DNA from: Muscardinus avellanarius
Taxonomy: Eukaryota > Chordata > Mammalia > Rodentia > Gliridae
Assembly: GCA_963383645.1 (NCBI GenBank)
Contig: OY726572.1
Location: 23,815,292-23,879,291, forward strand
Direction of reading: 5' to 3'
DNA: 64,000 bases
Part shown: in pieces, positions 1-9,705 of the stretch
Layout: each line of letters opens with the position of its first letter
Numbering within the stretch: position 1 is the stretch's first letter
Position numbers and translations under genes: made by a program
The notes under the pieces: model-generated
The model's database searches: none
What the model was told of the DNA's origin: nothing
The model's input: the letters and a program-made list of their open reading frames with translations, nothing else

Positions 1-540
1 TAGGCTCAGTGGTCTAATGCCTCTGAATATAAACACAGCAGTCGTTGGTAGCACCTGTGCTCATTTGCTGAGACTGCGTGGAACCGAGTATTCCCAAATG
101 CACGGCACTTCTGTACCAGAAAGTTAAAACAGTCAGAATTTTCAGGAAAGAACTAGCCTGAATAATGATCTCCAGACAGAACTTGCTGCTCCCCGTCCCA
201 TGGCACATAACTGGTTCTGCTGCATTATCTGCGCTGCCCATTAGCAACACATCCTATTTGGGGCTGAAGACCACATACGTCACTTGTAGTCCATCCTCAG
301 TCTCCGGCAGGGAGAACTGCCCCTCAACTCTCTAGTAAATATGTCTGGCTGCCTAGAATCCATAATTTTTTGATCCGTGGTAGCCTTTCATCTCTCAGCA
401 GAGCATATTTTCTGCTAGTTTAACCATAAATAACTTTTGAATCATGTTAGTCTCCTACAGGTGAGATGTGTAACACTCAGATGAAGAATTCAGGGGACCT
501 GAGTTTCTAATTCCACCTTTGTTACTCTTTACAGCTAATA
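1..540. other. Single-copy non-coding stretch
   Basis: I recognise no repeat family, splice-flanked exon or RNA gene here. Reading frames are short and interrupted. An MIR/L2-like segment begins at its right edge. Confidence 0.5.
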
Positions 541-830
541 TTTACTGAGCATTTATCAAGTGGCTGCCAGGAATGGAATTGCCCAGGGAGAACAAAACAG
601 ATAAAGAGCCGTATCTAGAGCACTTCATAGCCATGATGTCATTTAGCCTTTGATGCAACCATAAAAGGTGAGTCTAGTATGATGGGAAAAACAGAAACTT
701 AGGACAGTTAAGTGACTTGCTCAAGATCATACAGAAAGTAATAGATGTAAAGTTTGAACTCAGGACTCAGGCCCATCTGACTTCAATACCATTGCTCTTA
801 ATCACTATCCTATACTATCTATTTATCCAC
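541..830 (-). repeat. Ancient L2/MIR-type repeats, antisense
   Basis: The stretch from 541 (a degraded 'tattTACTGAGCAtttat' motif) resembles an antisense L2 3' end. From about 605 to 830 the order is that of an antisense MIR: a 'gacagttaagtgacttgctc' core, a 'tttgaactcaggactcagg' block, then 'gctcttaatcactat'. Both families predate placental radiation. Boundaries are approximate. Confidence 0.55.
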
Positions 831-1135
831 ACACCACAGAGAACCAGGCAAGTGCTGTCAGCTGAGACTATCTTCATACACAAAATAAGGGGGTAGGTTT
901 AGGATTCTCTTTGATACCTCTAGTTCTCATATGAACCAATATCCCATACAGCCTTTTGACCCAACTACCTTTTCTACCCCATATTCCTGGGCTGAGCACT
1001 CTTTCTATTGGGTTACAGAATTTCTCCCATGTGTCATACCATGAGGGCCAAGTTACCCACTATATCACCCAGAAAACCTCTCTGTGTTCTCTTACTTTGT
1101 GTCCTAGATGAGTGTGGATATGAGAGAGGAAGTGT
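831..1135. other. Single-copy non-coding stretch
   Basis: The sequence is pyrimidine-leaning on this strand and has no recognisable repeat or exon. It ends where the antisense MaLR LTR starts. Confidence 0.4.
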
Positions 1136-1288
1136 GCTGTATTAATCTTTTTTTTTCTATGACCAAAATACCTGACAAGCACAACTCAGGGAAGGAGAAA
1201 TTTACTTGGTTCACAGTTTTAGAAATTCAGTCTATGGCCTCTAAGGCAGAAACCTTGTGGCAGAGTAAATCCATGGCTAGAGGTGGCC

Positions 1289-1331
<43 letters not shown>

Positions 1332-1645
1332 AGAAGAGAGAAGAGAGAAGAGAGAAGAGAGAAGAGAGAAGAGAGAAGAGAGAAGAGAGAAGAGAGAAGA
1401 GAGAAGAGAGAAGAGAGAAGAGAGAAGAGAGAAGAGAGAAGAGAGAAGAGAGAAGAGAGAAGAGAGAAGAGAGAGAGAAGAGGGCAGAGAGGAGAGAGAA
1501 ATGAGTGACTAGGGACAGATGTATTCCCCAAATCCATGCTCTCCCATGTCCTCCAGCCATGGCCCACCTCTGAACCATTCTACCTTGAGGACCATACTTT
1601 CAACACATGAACTTTTGGGGGATAATCTAAACCCAAACCATAATA
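1136..1645 (-). mobile_element. MaLR-type LTR, antisense
   Basis: The left edge has 'accaaaatacctgacaag' followed by 'ttacttggttcacagtttta', and the right edge has 'gaacttttgggggataatct' then 'acccaaaccata'. Read antisense, this is the order seen in MaLR/ERVL solitary LTRs (THE1/MST/MLT group). The usual GA-rich middle has expanded into the purine array annotated separately. No internal retroviral sequence accompanies it, so it is a solo LTR. Confidence 0.6.
1289..1484 (+). repeat. Purine heptamer microsatellite (GA)n-(GAGAGAA)n
   Basis: An uninterrupted 196-base purine run opens with a simple GA tract (to about 1327) and continues as about 21 copies of the 7-mer GAGAGAA to about 1472. A 7-bp unit gives a 21-bp coding period, which explains the artefactual Arg/Glu-rich reading frames on this strand and Ser/Leu-rich ones on the other. 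It sits inside the MaLR LTR. Confidence 0.95.
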
Positions 1646-2508
1646 TGAACCAGGTAAAAGACAATTCTGAGAGGGTGAGTTTTGAAAACCAAGAGGCCCT
1701 TAGAACTAAAGGCAGAGAAACATGTATCACCAAAGTCAAGAGAAAGAAAGAAGATATGGGGGTGGGTAGAAAGAGTTCTGAAGCAAAAGTACCCAGGGAA
1801 AGTCACTTGTAAGGGCCTGCCAGGAGCCCATGATAAGAGTGAGCCAAGAAGGACAGCGAGGTACCTGCACCTCAATGATGTGTGCCAGTGGGCAAGGGGT
1901 GTGTGACACATCTCCAGGGAGACCTTCAAGGAGACAGTTTCCATGTCCTTACCATGCTCATACCTTGTACTAGTAGGCATATGCTTAACTTGGAATCTGG
2001 GGTTCCCTGGAGGTATGAGAATGCATTATAGAGACTCATAAAATAACCTTTTCTCTCTTAAAAGAGGTTCACACCAATAGTCTGAGAACTACTGTCTAAT
2101 TCATTATATGCACTAATGACCTTGGGCAAACCATTTCATTTTTCTAGACTGGTTCTTCATGTTTTTTTAAAAAGCTGAGAAGGTGGAGAGATGAGACTTT
2201 TTAGTTGTATGAATTTCAGGCTGAGAAAAAAGGCATTTGGGAGGCAGACAGACCTTTCTGAGATTACTGCCCCAGATGATCACCTCAAGGTCACCAGACT
2301 TAAGCTTGAGAATGCTCAGTTGGAAACAAGAAATGCTTAGTTAGAAAGCAAGTGAGAACTTGCTAATTTTTCTCTGGAAGGGAACCGCTCGGGGAGAAGG
2401 AAACAGACAAATATCTGTATCTCGAGGCTGATTTATTTCACTGACTTCCACATATCAGCCGCACTTCTCTCTAAAGGAAAAGAAAACCAGGGACTTGCTT
2501 TGTTGTAG
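1646..2508. other. Single-copy non-coding stretch with a short MIR scrap
   Basis: Mostly unrecognised sequence. Around 2110-2155 a 'gaccttgggcaaaccatttc' core with 'ctagactgg' after it looks like a short sense MIR remnant. The purine-rich part at 1730-1800 holds no intact coding frame. Confidence 0.4.
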
Positions 2509-2611
2509 TTTGCATTCTGGAGATAATGGAGATGGCGTCTCATCAGTGAACAGTAATGCAAGTGAAGGAGAGACACAGATGGGCAGATTTGGGAATGTGC
2601 AACCCAAGAAG
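2509..2611 (+). other. Exon-like 34-codon open block (unproven)
   Basis: This 103-bp block starts after an AG (ttgttgtag, 2500-2508) and ends at a strong donor match (AAG|GTAAGC at 2612). From 2510 it is open for exactly 34 codons, giving a Ser/Gly/Asn/Glu-rich peptide with few large hydrophobics (SGDNGDGVSSVNSNASEG is part of it). The acceptor pyrimidine tract is weak. I do not recognise the peptide and found no partner exon. A chance open frame is the simpler explanation. Confidence 0.15.
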
Positions 2612-3499
2612 GTAAGCTTGTATTTGTTCTCCTCTCTTCTAAAATGCCACTTGTCCCTTCTCCCACCTGTCCTCAATGTATACCTCACAATTATCTAGAA
2701 AGGTAAAAGATAGGTCACCTTTGAGTTCATTTGCCCAGCCAATGTTGCCTAAGATTGGCTTTGACCTTTCCTTTTTCTCCTCCATTCTCTTTACGGAGAG
2801 CTCGCCCACTCTCACAGGCTCAGTGCTGCTTTCTGCAGGATGACTCTCAAACCTTCAGCTCCAGTTCTAGCCCGGCAGCTCACCTGGGCCATCACCCTGC
2901 ACTTCCTGCCATTGGAACCATTTTATCTGGATGACCACCAGCATGTGGCATGCCCTTCAATCAACCAGCTCTCCCTCTATTTTCCACTCTTTCTAAGGGT
3001 GTGTGTGTGAAATACTTTATAATCTCAGAGCTTTCTTGGACTCTTCCAATCAGAGAAGATGCCATTGGACCTCCAGGTTTCTACCATCTTGGGTAGGGTC
3101 ACTGGTTCTCAATCGAGCCTCATCCTCTTCTTTGATGACCTGGAATTCTGCTCTAATGTTTTTGCTGAGCTTTGATTTTCTTTGCTAAGACTCTTATCTG
3201 CGTCTTCAATTCCCAGCGCGCTTTCCACTTACCTGTCCACTCCAGTGGTGACTGCCAGCCTCTGTAAGCTCCTTGAACTTGAAGCTCTTCTGCCCACTTC
3301 TCTATCCCATTGCCCATATCTGGCTCCCATGATTGCCTACTCTGTGGGTCCTGTTGGCTCTTCATCTGTACTCGACTTGACCTTTGAGCTGGGTTGTTAC
3401 TCCAGTGTCACTCATTTTCTTGCGCCTTCATTTCAGTCATGAACATCATTAAAAATACATTCAACCTTCATAAAATACCTAAGATACTCTCAGAGGACA
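2612..3499. other. Single-copy pyrimidine-rich stretch
   Basis: CT-rich on this strand, with several short open frames full of Ser/Pro/Leu that reflect composition. A few phrases are faintly L2-like (for example around 3240-3420), but I cannot support a repeat call. Confidence 0.35.
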
Positions 3500-3760
3500 G
3501 TATTTAAAGAAGCCCTTACTATGCTCACATGTAAACTAAGGAGGTTGGATTGGATGACTTCTTATGGTTCTGAAATGCTATGACTCAAAAGTGCTGGAAG
3601 ACTGTTCAGCTAAACACTTTCTTTTGAGAGATGAGAAACAGGCTCAGGAAGATAAAGTAACTTGACAGGCTGGGGACTGATCCAGGATTAGAATTTAGGT
3701 CTTTTGAGTCCCAAATCTCCCCCCAACCCTTTGCCTTGCCTTTGTCGTCTTTCTTCTTGC
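3500..3760. repeat. Two MIR-like fragments
   Basis: At 3525-3590 a sense fragment carries 'ggaggttggattggatga' followed by 'tggttctgaaatgctatga', as in the MIR/MIR3 3' part. At 3620-3740 an antisense fragment carries 'gagatgagaaacaggctcag', 'aagtaacttgacagg' and 'aggattagaatttaggtct'. Boundaries are uncertain. Confidence 0.5.
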
Positions 3761-3819
3761 AAGTAGATCATAGCTCAACCCCCAACTCATATTTTATATA
3801 GTTTCTCTTTGGAAATAGG

Positions 3820-4090
3820 AAAACAAAAGACCCTTGCCCCTGGGTCATTCCTTGGCATTAGCAGCTTCAAGAGGACATTGGCGATGTGCAACCCACTTAC
3901 GAAAACAAACAGCTTTTAAGGACGTGAGCACATTGATTGTTTGTGTGCTAGTAGCACCACTAATTACAAATAAGTCCTGTCTATTTATTAAAGCAGGTCC
4001 TTTCCAGACATTTCCCGCATGCAAATGATCCTCCACCACAATTAGGGTAAATTAGCAAGGTTTTACCGAACTAATGAGACAATGTTTGTG
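3820..4090. promoter_or_regulatory. Candidate conserved enhancer-like element
   Basis: Repeat-free and dense in homeodomain, forkhead and octamer-type words: GAAAACAAACAG (3901), TGTTTGTG (3938), CTAATTACA (3958-3966), TTTATTAAAG (3983) and a perfect octamer ATGCAAAT (4019-4026). Such clustering is typical of distal developmental enhancers. No conservation data were available, so the call is an inference from composition only. Confidence 0.25.
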
Positions 4091-4489
4091 AGACTTGTCT
4101 TTAGGTTTTCCAGGCTGTTTTGAGACAAGAGTCTATAATTGGGATCCTCAAAGTGCCATATTCAAGGCAGGCTGCACAAGAAGGGAGGTTATCAAAACTT
4201 CTAGTCATTCCAGAGATGCAGCATGGGTGCGTGGAGTTGGGCCCAGGAGCGGGCACACCCATGCATGGATACACAGGACATGTGCACACCTATGCAGACC
4301 TGCCCCACACTTGTACACATACACATAAGATGGAATCTCATGCCTCTGTTCTCAGTTAAGCTCCCCTTTTTCTCACTAACAAGTGGCTATCCAGAATGCT
4401 ATAGTCTGAGACACTGCCTGATTCATGAGGGTTAACATAAAGAAAGCAAAAATAATAGCAGGGATCCTTTATTATTGTAAACAAGTCTT
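4091..4489. other. Single-copy non-coding stretch
   Basis: Nothing recognised apart from a degenerate CA-rich patch (4270-4330, repeated 'cacac/tacac' words) that opens short frames on both strands. Confidence 0.4.
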
Positions 4490-4640
4490 TTGCTTTATGT
4501 TAGCAAATATCTCTATAACCTTCCAAGGGAAGCATTATTATCATCATTCAATAGAGGAAGACACTGATGCCGACAGGTCTAAAATACATGGGTGGCAAGC
4601 TGAGTTGACATTCAACCCTATTATAGTTCCACCATGCCCC
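4490..4640 (-). repeat. MIR fragment, antisense
   Basis: Shows 'attattatcatcattcaata', 'gaggaagacactgatgccga' and 'tgagttgacattcaacccta', the antisense MIR order of 'attattatcccc...gaggaaactgaggc...gattcgaaccc'. Strongly diverged. Confidence 0.5.
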
Positions 4641-4737
4641 AGGCAAATTCTTTATCCTTAGTGCTAGCTTCTTTAGCTGAAGCTCTATTTGGTCACTTAA
4701 CCTGTTATGTTTTCCTCAATAACTTATTCTTTTCTTT

Positions 4738-5143
4738 TCTTCTTCTTCTTTTTTTTTTTTTTTTTTTTGCAGTTTTGGGGATTGAACCAGGAGCATTCTA
4801 CCTCCAAGCTACACCTCCAGCCCTATATTTTATCCTTTTTTAAGAATTTTATTTTTATGTGGAACATATTGAAAATGGCATACATTTAGACTGTGCTTGG
4901 TGCCCCCACCCCGTTCCCTTTCCTCTTCTCCCAACAATGAGTGGTCCAGATAAACCATGCTACATTCATACTTTTACACATATTCAGATGTAGCTCCTCC
5001 ATTTATCTTTTATTTTGAAACAAGGTCTCACTAACTTGCAGAGAGGCTCACTCAGTAGCTGAGGCTGGCTGTGAACCTGTGATCTTCCTGTGTCAGCCTC
5101 ACAAGTACTGGGATTAGAAGCGTGCACCGCCACGCCCAGATTT
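4738..5143 (-). mobile_element. B1-dID SINE, antisense, split by a ~166-bp insert
   Basis: The ID-like half (poly-T, 'ttttggggattgaaccagga', 'ctacacctccagccc') occupies 4748-4842. The B1-like half ('tgaaacaaggtctcactaac', 'gtagctgaggctggctgtga', 'ccgccacgccc') occupies about 5009-5143. The intervening 4843-5008 belongs to no part of the SINE and I cannot assign it to a family. It has no poly-A, so the insertion mechanism is unclear. Confidence 0.8.
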
Positions 5144-5327
5144 CTTATTCTTTTAAACACAAACCGGAGTCTGAACTCGGGTTACTTGGCTTCCTGATTG
5201 GTGCCCAAAATCTGATCTGTTTATTCTTTCATACCTCTGGCCTGCATCTCTACAGGGCACATTGGGCAAAGAGTTATGTTAAGTTTGGAATAAGCAGGTT
5301 ACATAGATAGAACCACTGCTTTGAAGA

Positions 5328-5902
5328 CCGTGATAGTTAATTTTACGTGTCAACTTGACTGGTCTAAGGGTGCCCAGATAGCTGATCAAACGCTACTTCT
5401 GGTATGTGTGTTTACTTCCAGAAGATGTCTGCACTGGTGACAGACTGAGCAAAGATCTGTCCTCATTGTTGCAGGTAGACATCATCCAATCTGCTGAAGG
5501 CTCAAACAAAACAAAACAGCAGAAGAAGGATGAAATCTCTCTCTTCTTGAACTAGGGCATCCATCTTCTCCTATACCTGAACTTAGGAGCTTCTGGTCTT
5601 TGGTCTTTGGACTGTAAAACCAGTAGCCCCCCCACACGCCCCCACACACTGCGCTTCTCTGGCTTTTGCCTTGAACTAGGGATTATATCACCTGCTCCCT
5701 TAGTTCTCAAGTCTTTAGACCCCAGCTGAGTTGGGCCATTGACTTTTGTTTTTCCAGCTTGCAGAAAACTCATTTTGAGACTTTTTGGCCTCCATTATCA
5801 TATGAACCAATTCCTACAATAAATTTCTCCTTTTTATATCTAAACATTTATATCTCCTGTTATTTCTATTCTTCTGGAGAACCTATACTAATATAAGGAT
5901 AT
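5328..5902 (+). mobile_element. MLT2-type ERVL solo LTR
   Basis: It starts 'tgatagttaattttacgtgt' followed by 'caacttgactgg', continues through 'gcatccatcttctcctatac', and ends with 'gagccaattcctataataaa'-like and 'tctggagaacctatactaat' blocks, in the MLT2 (ERVL) LTR order. It contains a polyadenylation-type AATAAA (about 5818-5823). No internal viral sequence remains. Full-length solo LTR, moderately diverged. Confidence 0.8.
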
Positions 5903-6326
5903 AGAAATAAAGACTTCCAATAAGGAGGGTCTGGGAGGTGAGACAGGCACAGAACCATCTTTATGGGAAGTTTCAATCTCTGCTGGTGTCTTTGAATACC
6001 TATTTGCAAATGGAACACATGGGATTAGGCAATGAAACTAATTTATAGAAGAGTAACTATTTTTAGCTATTTACTTAAGTATCTATTTATAATTTGAAAT
6101 GTGACTAAATGCCCTTCTAGTCTAGAAATAGCAAATATGGACAAGGCTTCAGAGATCTAATTTTGAGGTTTTTTTAAAAGTAATTTTCTAAGGGCTTTGA
6201 GTGATTAACAAAAGATGTTCCTATAAAAATAATTAAGGGAAGTAAAGATCTTCAGAGATTCTCAAGCACAAAAATTTCATTTTGGTTGCTCCAATAGAAA
6301 TAGTACACTATACTTACAATCCACAA
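5903..6326. other. Single-copy AT-rich stretch
   Basis: AT-rich, no repeat or gene recognised. Its right end supplies the target site of the following SINE. Confidence 0.4.
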
Positions 6327-6339
6327 GAAGTAGTTTTCT

Positions 6340-6537
6340 AAGACAGGCATGGTGGCGCACACATGGGAGGCTGAGACAGGAGGATCTGGGTTTGAGGTCA
6401 GCTTTAGCTATTTAGTGAGGCCCTGTGCAACTTAGAGAGAACCTGTTTCAAAATAAAGAATTAAAAATTGGGCTGGGGTGTGGCTCAGAGGTAGAATGTC
6501 CCTGGGTTCGATTCCTAGCACTAGACACACAAAAAAG
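6340..6537 (+). mobile_element. B1-dID SINE
   Basis: The left monomer is missing part of 'acttgtaatcccagta' (a short internal deletion). The right ID-like monomer has 'ggctggggtgtggctcagag' and B box GGTTCGATTCC. A perfect 13-bp target duplication (gaagtagttttct) lies at 6327-6339 and 6538-6550, so the limits are firm. Confidence 0.92.
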
Positions 6538-6550
6538 GAAGTAGTTTTCT

Positions 6551-7014
6551 TTTAATGGTTAGATTTGATTAGTCCTTTAATATTTTTTATTTGTGTAAAT
6601 CGCATAGAGCTAGATTTTCCAATATGTGACCCTAGAGGGCTGAATCAACTCTGTAATTAAAAAAATATTCACCTTAACCAGAAAGCAGTCAACCTCTTAT
6701 GTACTCTGGGTAGTCTAATTTCTGAGGTTTTTCAATCCATATACTTTAGTACTCCTTGGGAATTGCTGGGACCAAAAATACTGACCTCAGGTTCAAATTT
6801 TTATGCTCTACTCTCTTAAAGAATTTTTGCAACCAAAGAAACCAGAGGAAAAAATCCTATTGGGAACATATTTTATCATCTTTCTTTTCAGAGGTGAATT
6901 GCTTAGCTTTGTGTAGCATAGGAAAATAGAAACTGAAGGTTAAGGAAAAATAGGTTCAGAATAAATTAATTTGTTGGTAACTTACTTCTATATTTACTCA
7001 TCACCTAAGAACTA
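6551..7014. other. Single-copy AT-rich stretch
   Basis: No repeat or exon recognised. Confidence 0.4.
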
Positions 7015-7507
7015 TCTTTACAGAATGTGCAATATATAAAACAGTGGGTTTTACAGGTGAGAAAGTAGGATGGAAAAACAAATACAAAAAAACCACGGTC
7101 TCTGTTTTCAATAAGCTTCTAGTCTAGTGGGGAAGTTAAGAGGCGTTCCCAAGCAGGAGTTATCAAACTTTCATGACTCGGAAGTATCACTTGCCATGTG
7201 CTAGGTGCAGACGGAAGTTGATGGCTTTCCAGGTAGAGGAGCAACCATAAGGAATGCTTGCAGAGTCGGAAAAGTGTGATGATTGGCTAAAAACTGAACC
7301 TGACTGAACATGATTGGATGAGGTGAGAGCTCACATGGAGGACTGACTGAGAACTCCTATTCATTGCTGAAGGATCTTAACTGCTCTGTGAAGGAGTTAG
7401 CTTTCTGTTCACCAGTCAGTAGGAAACATATGAAGGTTTCTCATGAGGAAAGTTACACACAAAGTTGTTCACAGGAAAGATGATTTGGCAGCAGCAGTAA
7501 TCAAGAT
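7015..7507 (-). repeat. L2-type LINE, antisense
   Basis: The phrases 'tacaaaaaaaccacggtctc', 'aagcttctagtctagtgggg', 'ctttccaggtagaggagcaa' and 'ggaaagatgatttggcagca' follow the order of an antisense L2 3' end. The element is interrupted by a SINE at 7516 and probably resumes to about 7790. Ancient and strongly diverged. Confidence 0.55.
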
Positions 7508-7515
7508 ATTCAGGG

Positions 7516-7736
7516 GTGTGGGGCATGATGGAACACACTTGTAATCCCAGTACTTGGGAGGCTGAGAAAGGAGGATTGCAGGTTTGTGGCCAGCCTCAGC
7601 TATTTAGCGAGGCCTTTGCAACTCAGTAAGATCTTGCTTCAAAATAAAGACTAAATAATAGGGCTAGGGGTATATCTTGGAGGTAGAATGCCCCTGGGTT
7701 CCATCCCCAGCACGGCAAAAGAAAAAAAAAAAAAAG
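7516..7736 (+). mobile_element. B1-dID SINE inserted in L2
   Basis: A complete dimer: 'catgatggaacacacttgta' left end, 'ttcaaaataaagactaaata' linker, 'agaatgcccctgggttccat' right end and A-rich tail. An 8-bp repeat (attcaggg) at 7508-7515 and 7737-7744 marks the insertion site. Confidence 0.9.
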
Positions 7737-8077
7737 ATTCAGGGCTGACAGCAATGGATTCACATTGGGAATGCACTGCAGTGTCAAACTTTGTGGGGAG
7801 AAGGTTTCAACTGGGGTGCTGGGAATTTCACTAGAAAGGGGGCTCTACACCTCAGTGATCTCCGAGACCTCATAAAAATACACCTGACATTGAATTTTTA
7901 AAGAAAAACGATTAAGTTCAGATCTCTTCCAATTTCTGTAATCTAGGGACCAAAGGTGATTCATATAAGTGGAGATATCTTACTTTGACAAACTTTTTCT
8001 GGGATTTAAAGGTTTTAGATGCTGTGTGTAGAATTGATCAGAAAAATACCTGAGTACCCAAGGGCATCAATTTGGCC

Positions 8078-8100
8078 GGGGTGGGGGTGCGGGGGGAGGG
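8078..8100 (+). promoter_or_regulatory. G-quadruplex motif
   Basis: Four G-runs (GGGG 8078-8081, GGGGG 8083-8087, GGGGGG 8091-8096, GGG 8098-8100) are separated by loops of 1, 3 and 1 bases. The tight loops satisfy the standard G4 rule with margin. It lies immediately upstream of a candidate regulatory stretch. Confidence 0.75.
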
Positions 8101-8129
8101 CTGCTCCCAGGTTTATTACCATCTTTATT

Positions 8130-8560
8130 CAGTGGCTATTCTAATTTGAGGAAAGCATTCCAAATGTGGATGGTTTTTTTCCTCCCAGTCTGCCTCACCC
8201 AGGCCTCTGAACCTGGGGCCTTTTAACAGAGCTGGCTCAAAATAGGAAAATTTCCTTCCTGCTTAACATTCTGCAAAAGGCCCCGGCAAATCTCCGAAGT
8301 CAATCATCATGAATGAAGCCATTTAAGAGTGAGGCCCGCGACTCCTCTGTGCGGATGAATAACCAGGCGGAGGGAATGGCTTGCAGAGGAGACTGCAGGC
8401 GACTCTCTTTCTGCTTTGTCACCCTTTATGACCTGCCTTACGGTCCCAGCGCCCTTCACGGGAATATCTTGCTTTGCAAAGAGAAACATATAATAACCAC
8501 AGAGAGGAGAAATGCTAAACCCTGCAGCCCGTTATTTAAAAAGTCTGGAGAAATGGAGTG
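8130..8560. promoter_or_regulatory. Candidate conserved regulatory element
   Basis: Repeat-free, more GC-rich and with more CpGs than its surroundings. It contains CATTCC (TEAD-like, 8156), a 'gtcaatcatcatgaatgaag' homeodomain/PBX-like cluster (8299) and a CpG-bearing stretch at 8330-8460. No start codon context or splice pair suggests a gene. The enhancer reading is an inference. Confidence 0.25.
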
Positions 8561-9054
8561 CTAGGCGGACTGCACTTTTCTACTTGGCTCCTGCATTGCA
8601 ATGGAGCTGCAGACTTGACTCTGGAGGCCCAACCTCTCCTCTTCACAGGGCCTGGCAGGAAGAGCAGTGGCCGAGAAGCTGCTGGTGGCCTGTGACCCCT
8701 CGTACACTCACACCCCTAGTCTCTGTTCAACCCAGGGTGGCCGTGGCAGAGCCGCGATGTTGGTTCCATCCGTCCTGACTTTCAAAGGAAAAATTGGCTC
8801 CAGTCCAATGGGCAAGGGATATCCTCTGCTGGTGCTGAAGCTGCAGCCCCCCCTGAGCCAGAGGTCTGCACAGCAAGGAAATAAAAAGCTGTCCAGATTG
8901 AGTGCAGGCAGGAGGCCACCTTTCCCAAGTCTGCATTTAGCTCTGTGTGACTGTGCTTAAATGTGTAAAGTAGTGCTGAGTGTGGACTTGAGCGATGGGG
9001 TAGGGAGCAGAGTCTTGCATACTAATATCAGCTCTATCACCGAGTTACGAGCAC
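8561..9054. other. Single-copy non-coding stretch
   Basis: Moderately GC-rich. An open frame at about 8667-8960 lacks splice context and recognisable protein similarity. Confidence 0.4.
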
Positions 9055-9150
9055 AATGGATATTCATTTGTTCCACATTTCTTGAGCACCTATCATGTGT
9101 AGGAAGTATGCCACTAGCTGGGAACATTAAGAAGAATGAGGCCCTGAAGG
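9055..9150 (-). repeat. L2 3'-end fragment, antisense
   Basis: 'cttgagcacctatcatgtgt', then 'ccactagctgggaacattaa' and 'gaatgaggccctga' give the antisense order of the L2 3' terminus. Confidence 0.6.
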
Positions 9151-9557
9151 GGAGGGATTAGGAAAGCCTGTTTCCTTTAAAAGCCCAGGCATGGACATTA
9201 TTTCTAAGGCCCCTTCCCAACCCAGCAGTCCATGATTCTGTGAGCAGACACTAATCACAGCAGAGTTAAGCACCAGATGAGAGATGTGACTCCCAGGTCC
9301 CCGTTTCCTGTCCAGCCTGGCTGCTTCCCATATCTCAGCGAGACCACAGCATCCAAGTCAGTTTAAGAATCCTAATTGCCAGACCTTGGTTCTGCATCCT
9401 GACTACCTCGCTCCAGATTGCAGCCTCAGTGCAGGTAAAGAAGAGCCTTGTATTTGAATCTCCTTCCAGGGCCCTATCTGTGAATCATACTCTACAGAAT
9501 CCTGCACTGCAATGTCTTGAGGAACCACCTTTGTTTGCTAGAAATTCTAGAAAGGCA
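9151..9557. other. Single-copy non-coding stretch
   Basis: No repeat or gene recognised. The reading frames present are short and lack splice signals. Confidence 0.4.
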
Positions 9558-9705
9558 ATTCATTTTATTTATTTATTTATTTATTTAGTGTGTGGTACTG
9601 ACAATGGAACCCAGGGGCCTTCTACCTCTGGGCTACCCCCTCAGATCTATTTTATATATATTTTTATTTGGAAACAGGTTCTGACCAAGTTGTGCTAATT
9701 TATTT
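9558..9705 (-). mobile_element. B1-dID SINE, antisense, truncated
   Basis: A (TTTA)n tail (9563-9588) precedes 'tggtactgacaatggaaccc' and 'ctacctctgggctaccccct', then an AT-rich linker and 'tttggaaacaggttctgacc'. The B1 half stops after about 40 bp, so the copy lacks most of its 5' monomer. Confidence 0.8.

Noticed and set aside
1108..1578. Arg/Glu-rich and Ser/Leu-rich open frames
   Set aside because: Both strands are open because the 7-bp purine unit repeats every 21 bases; this is microsatellite, not protein.
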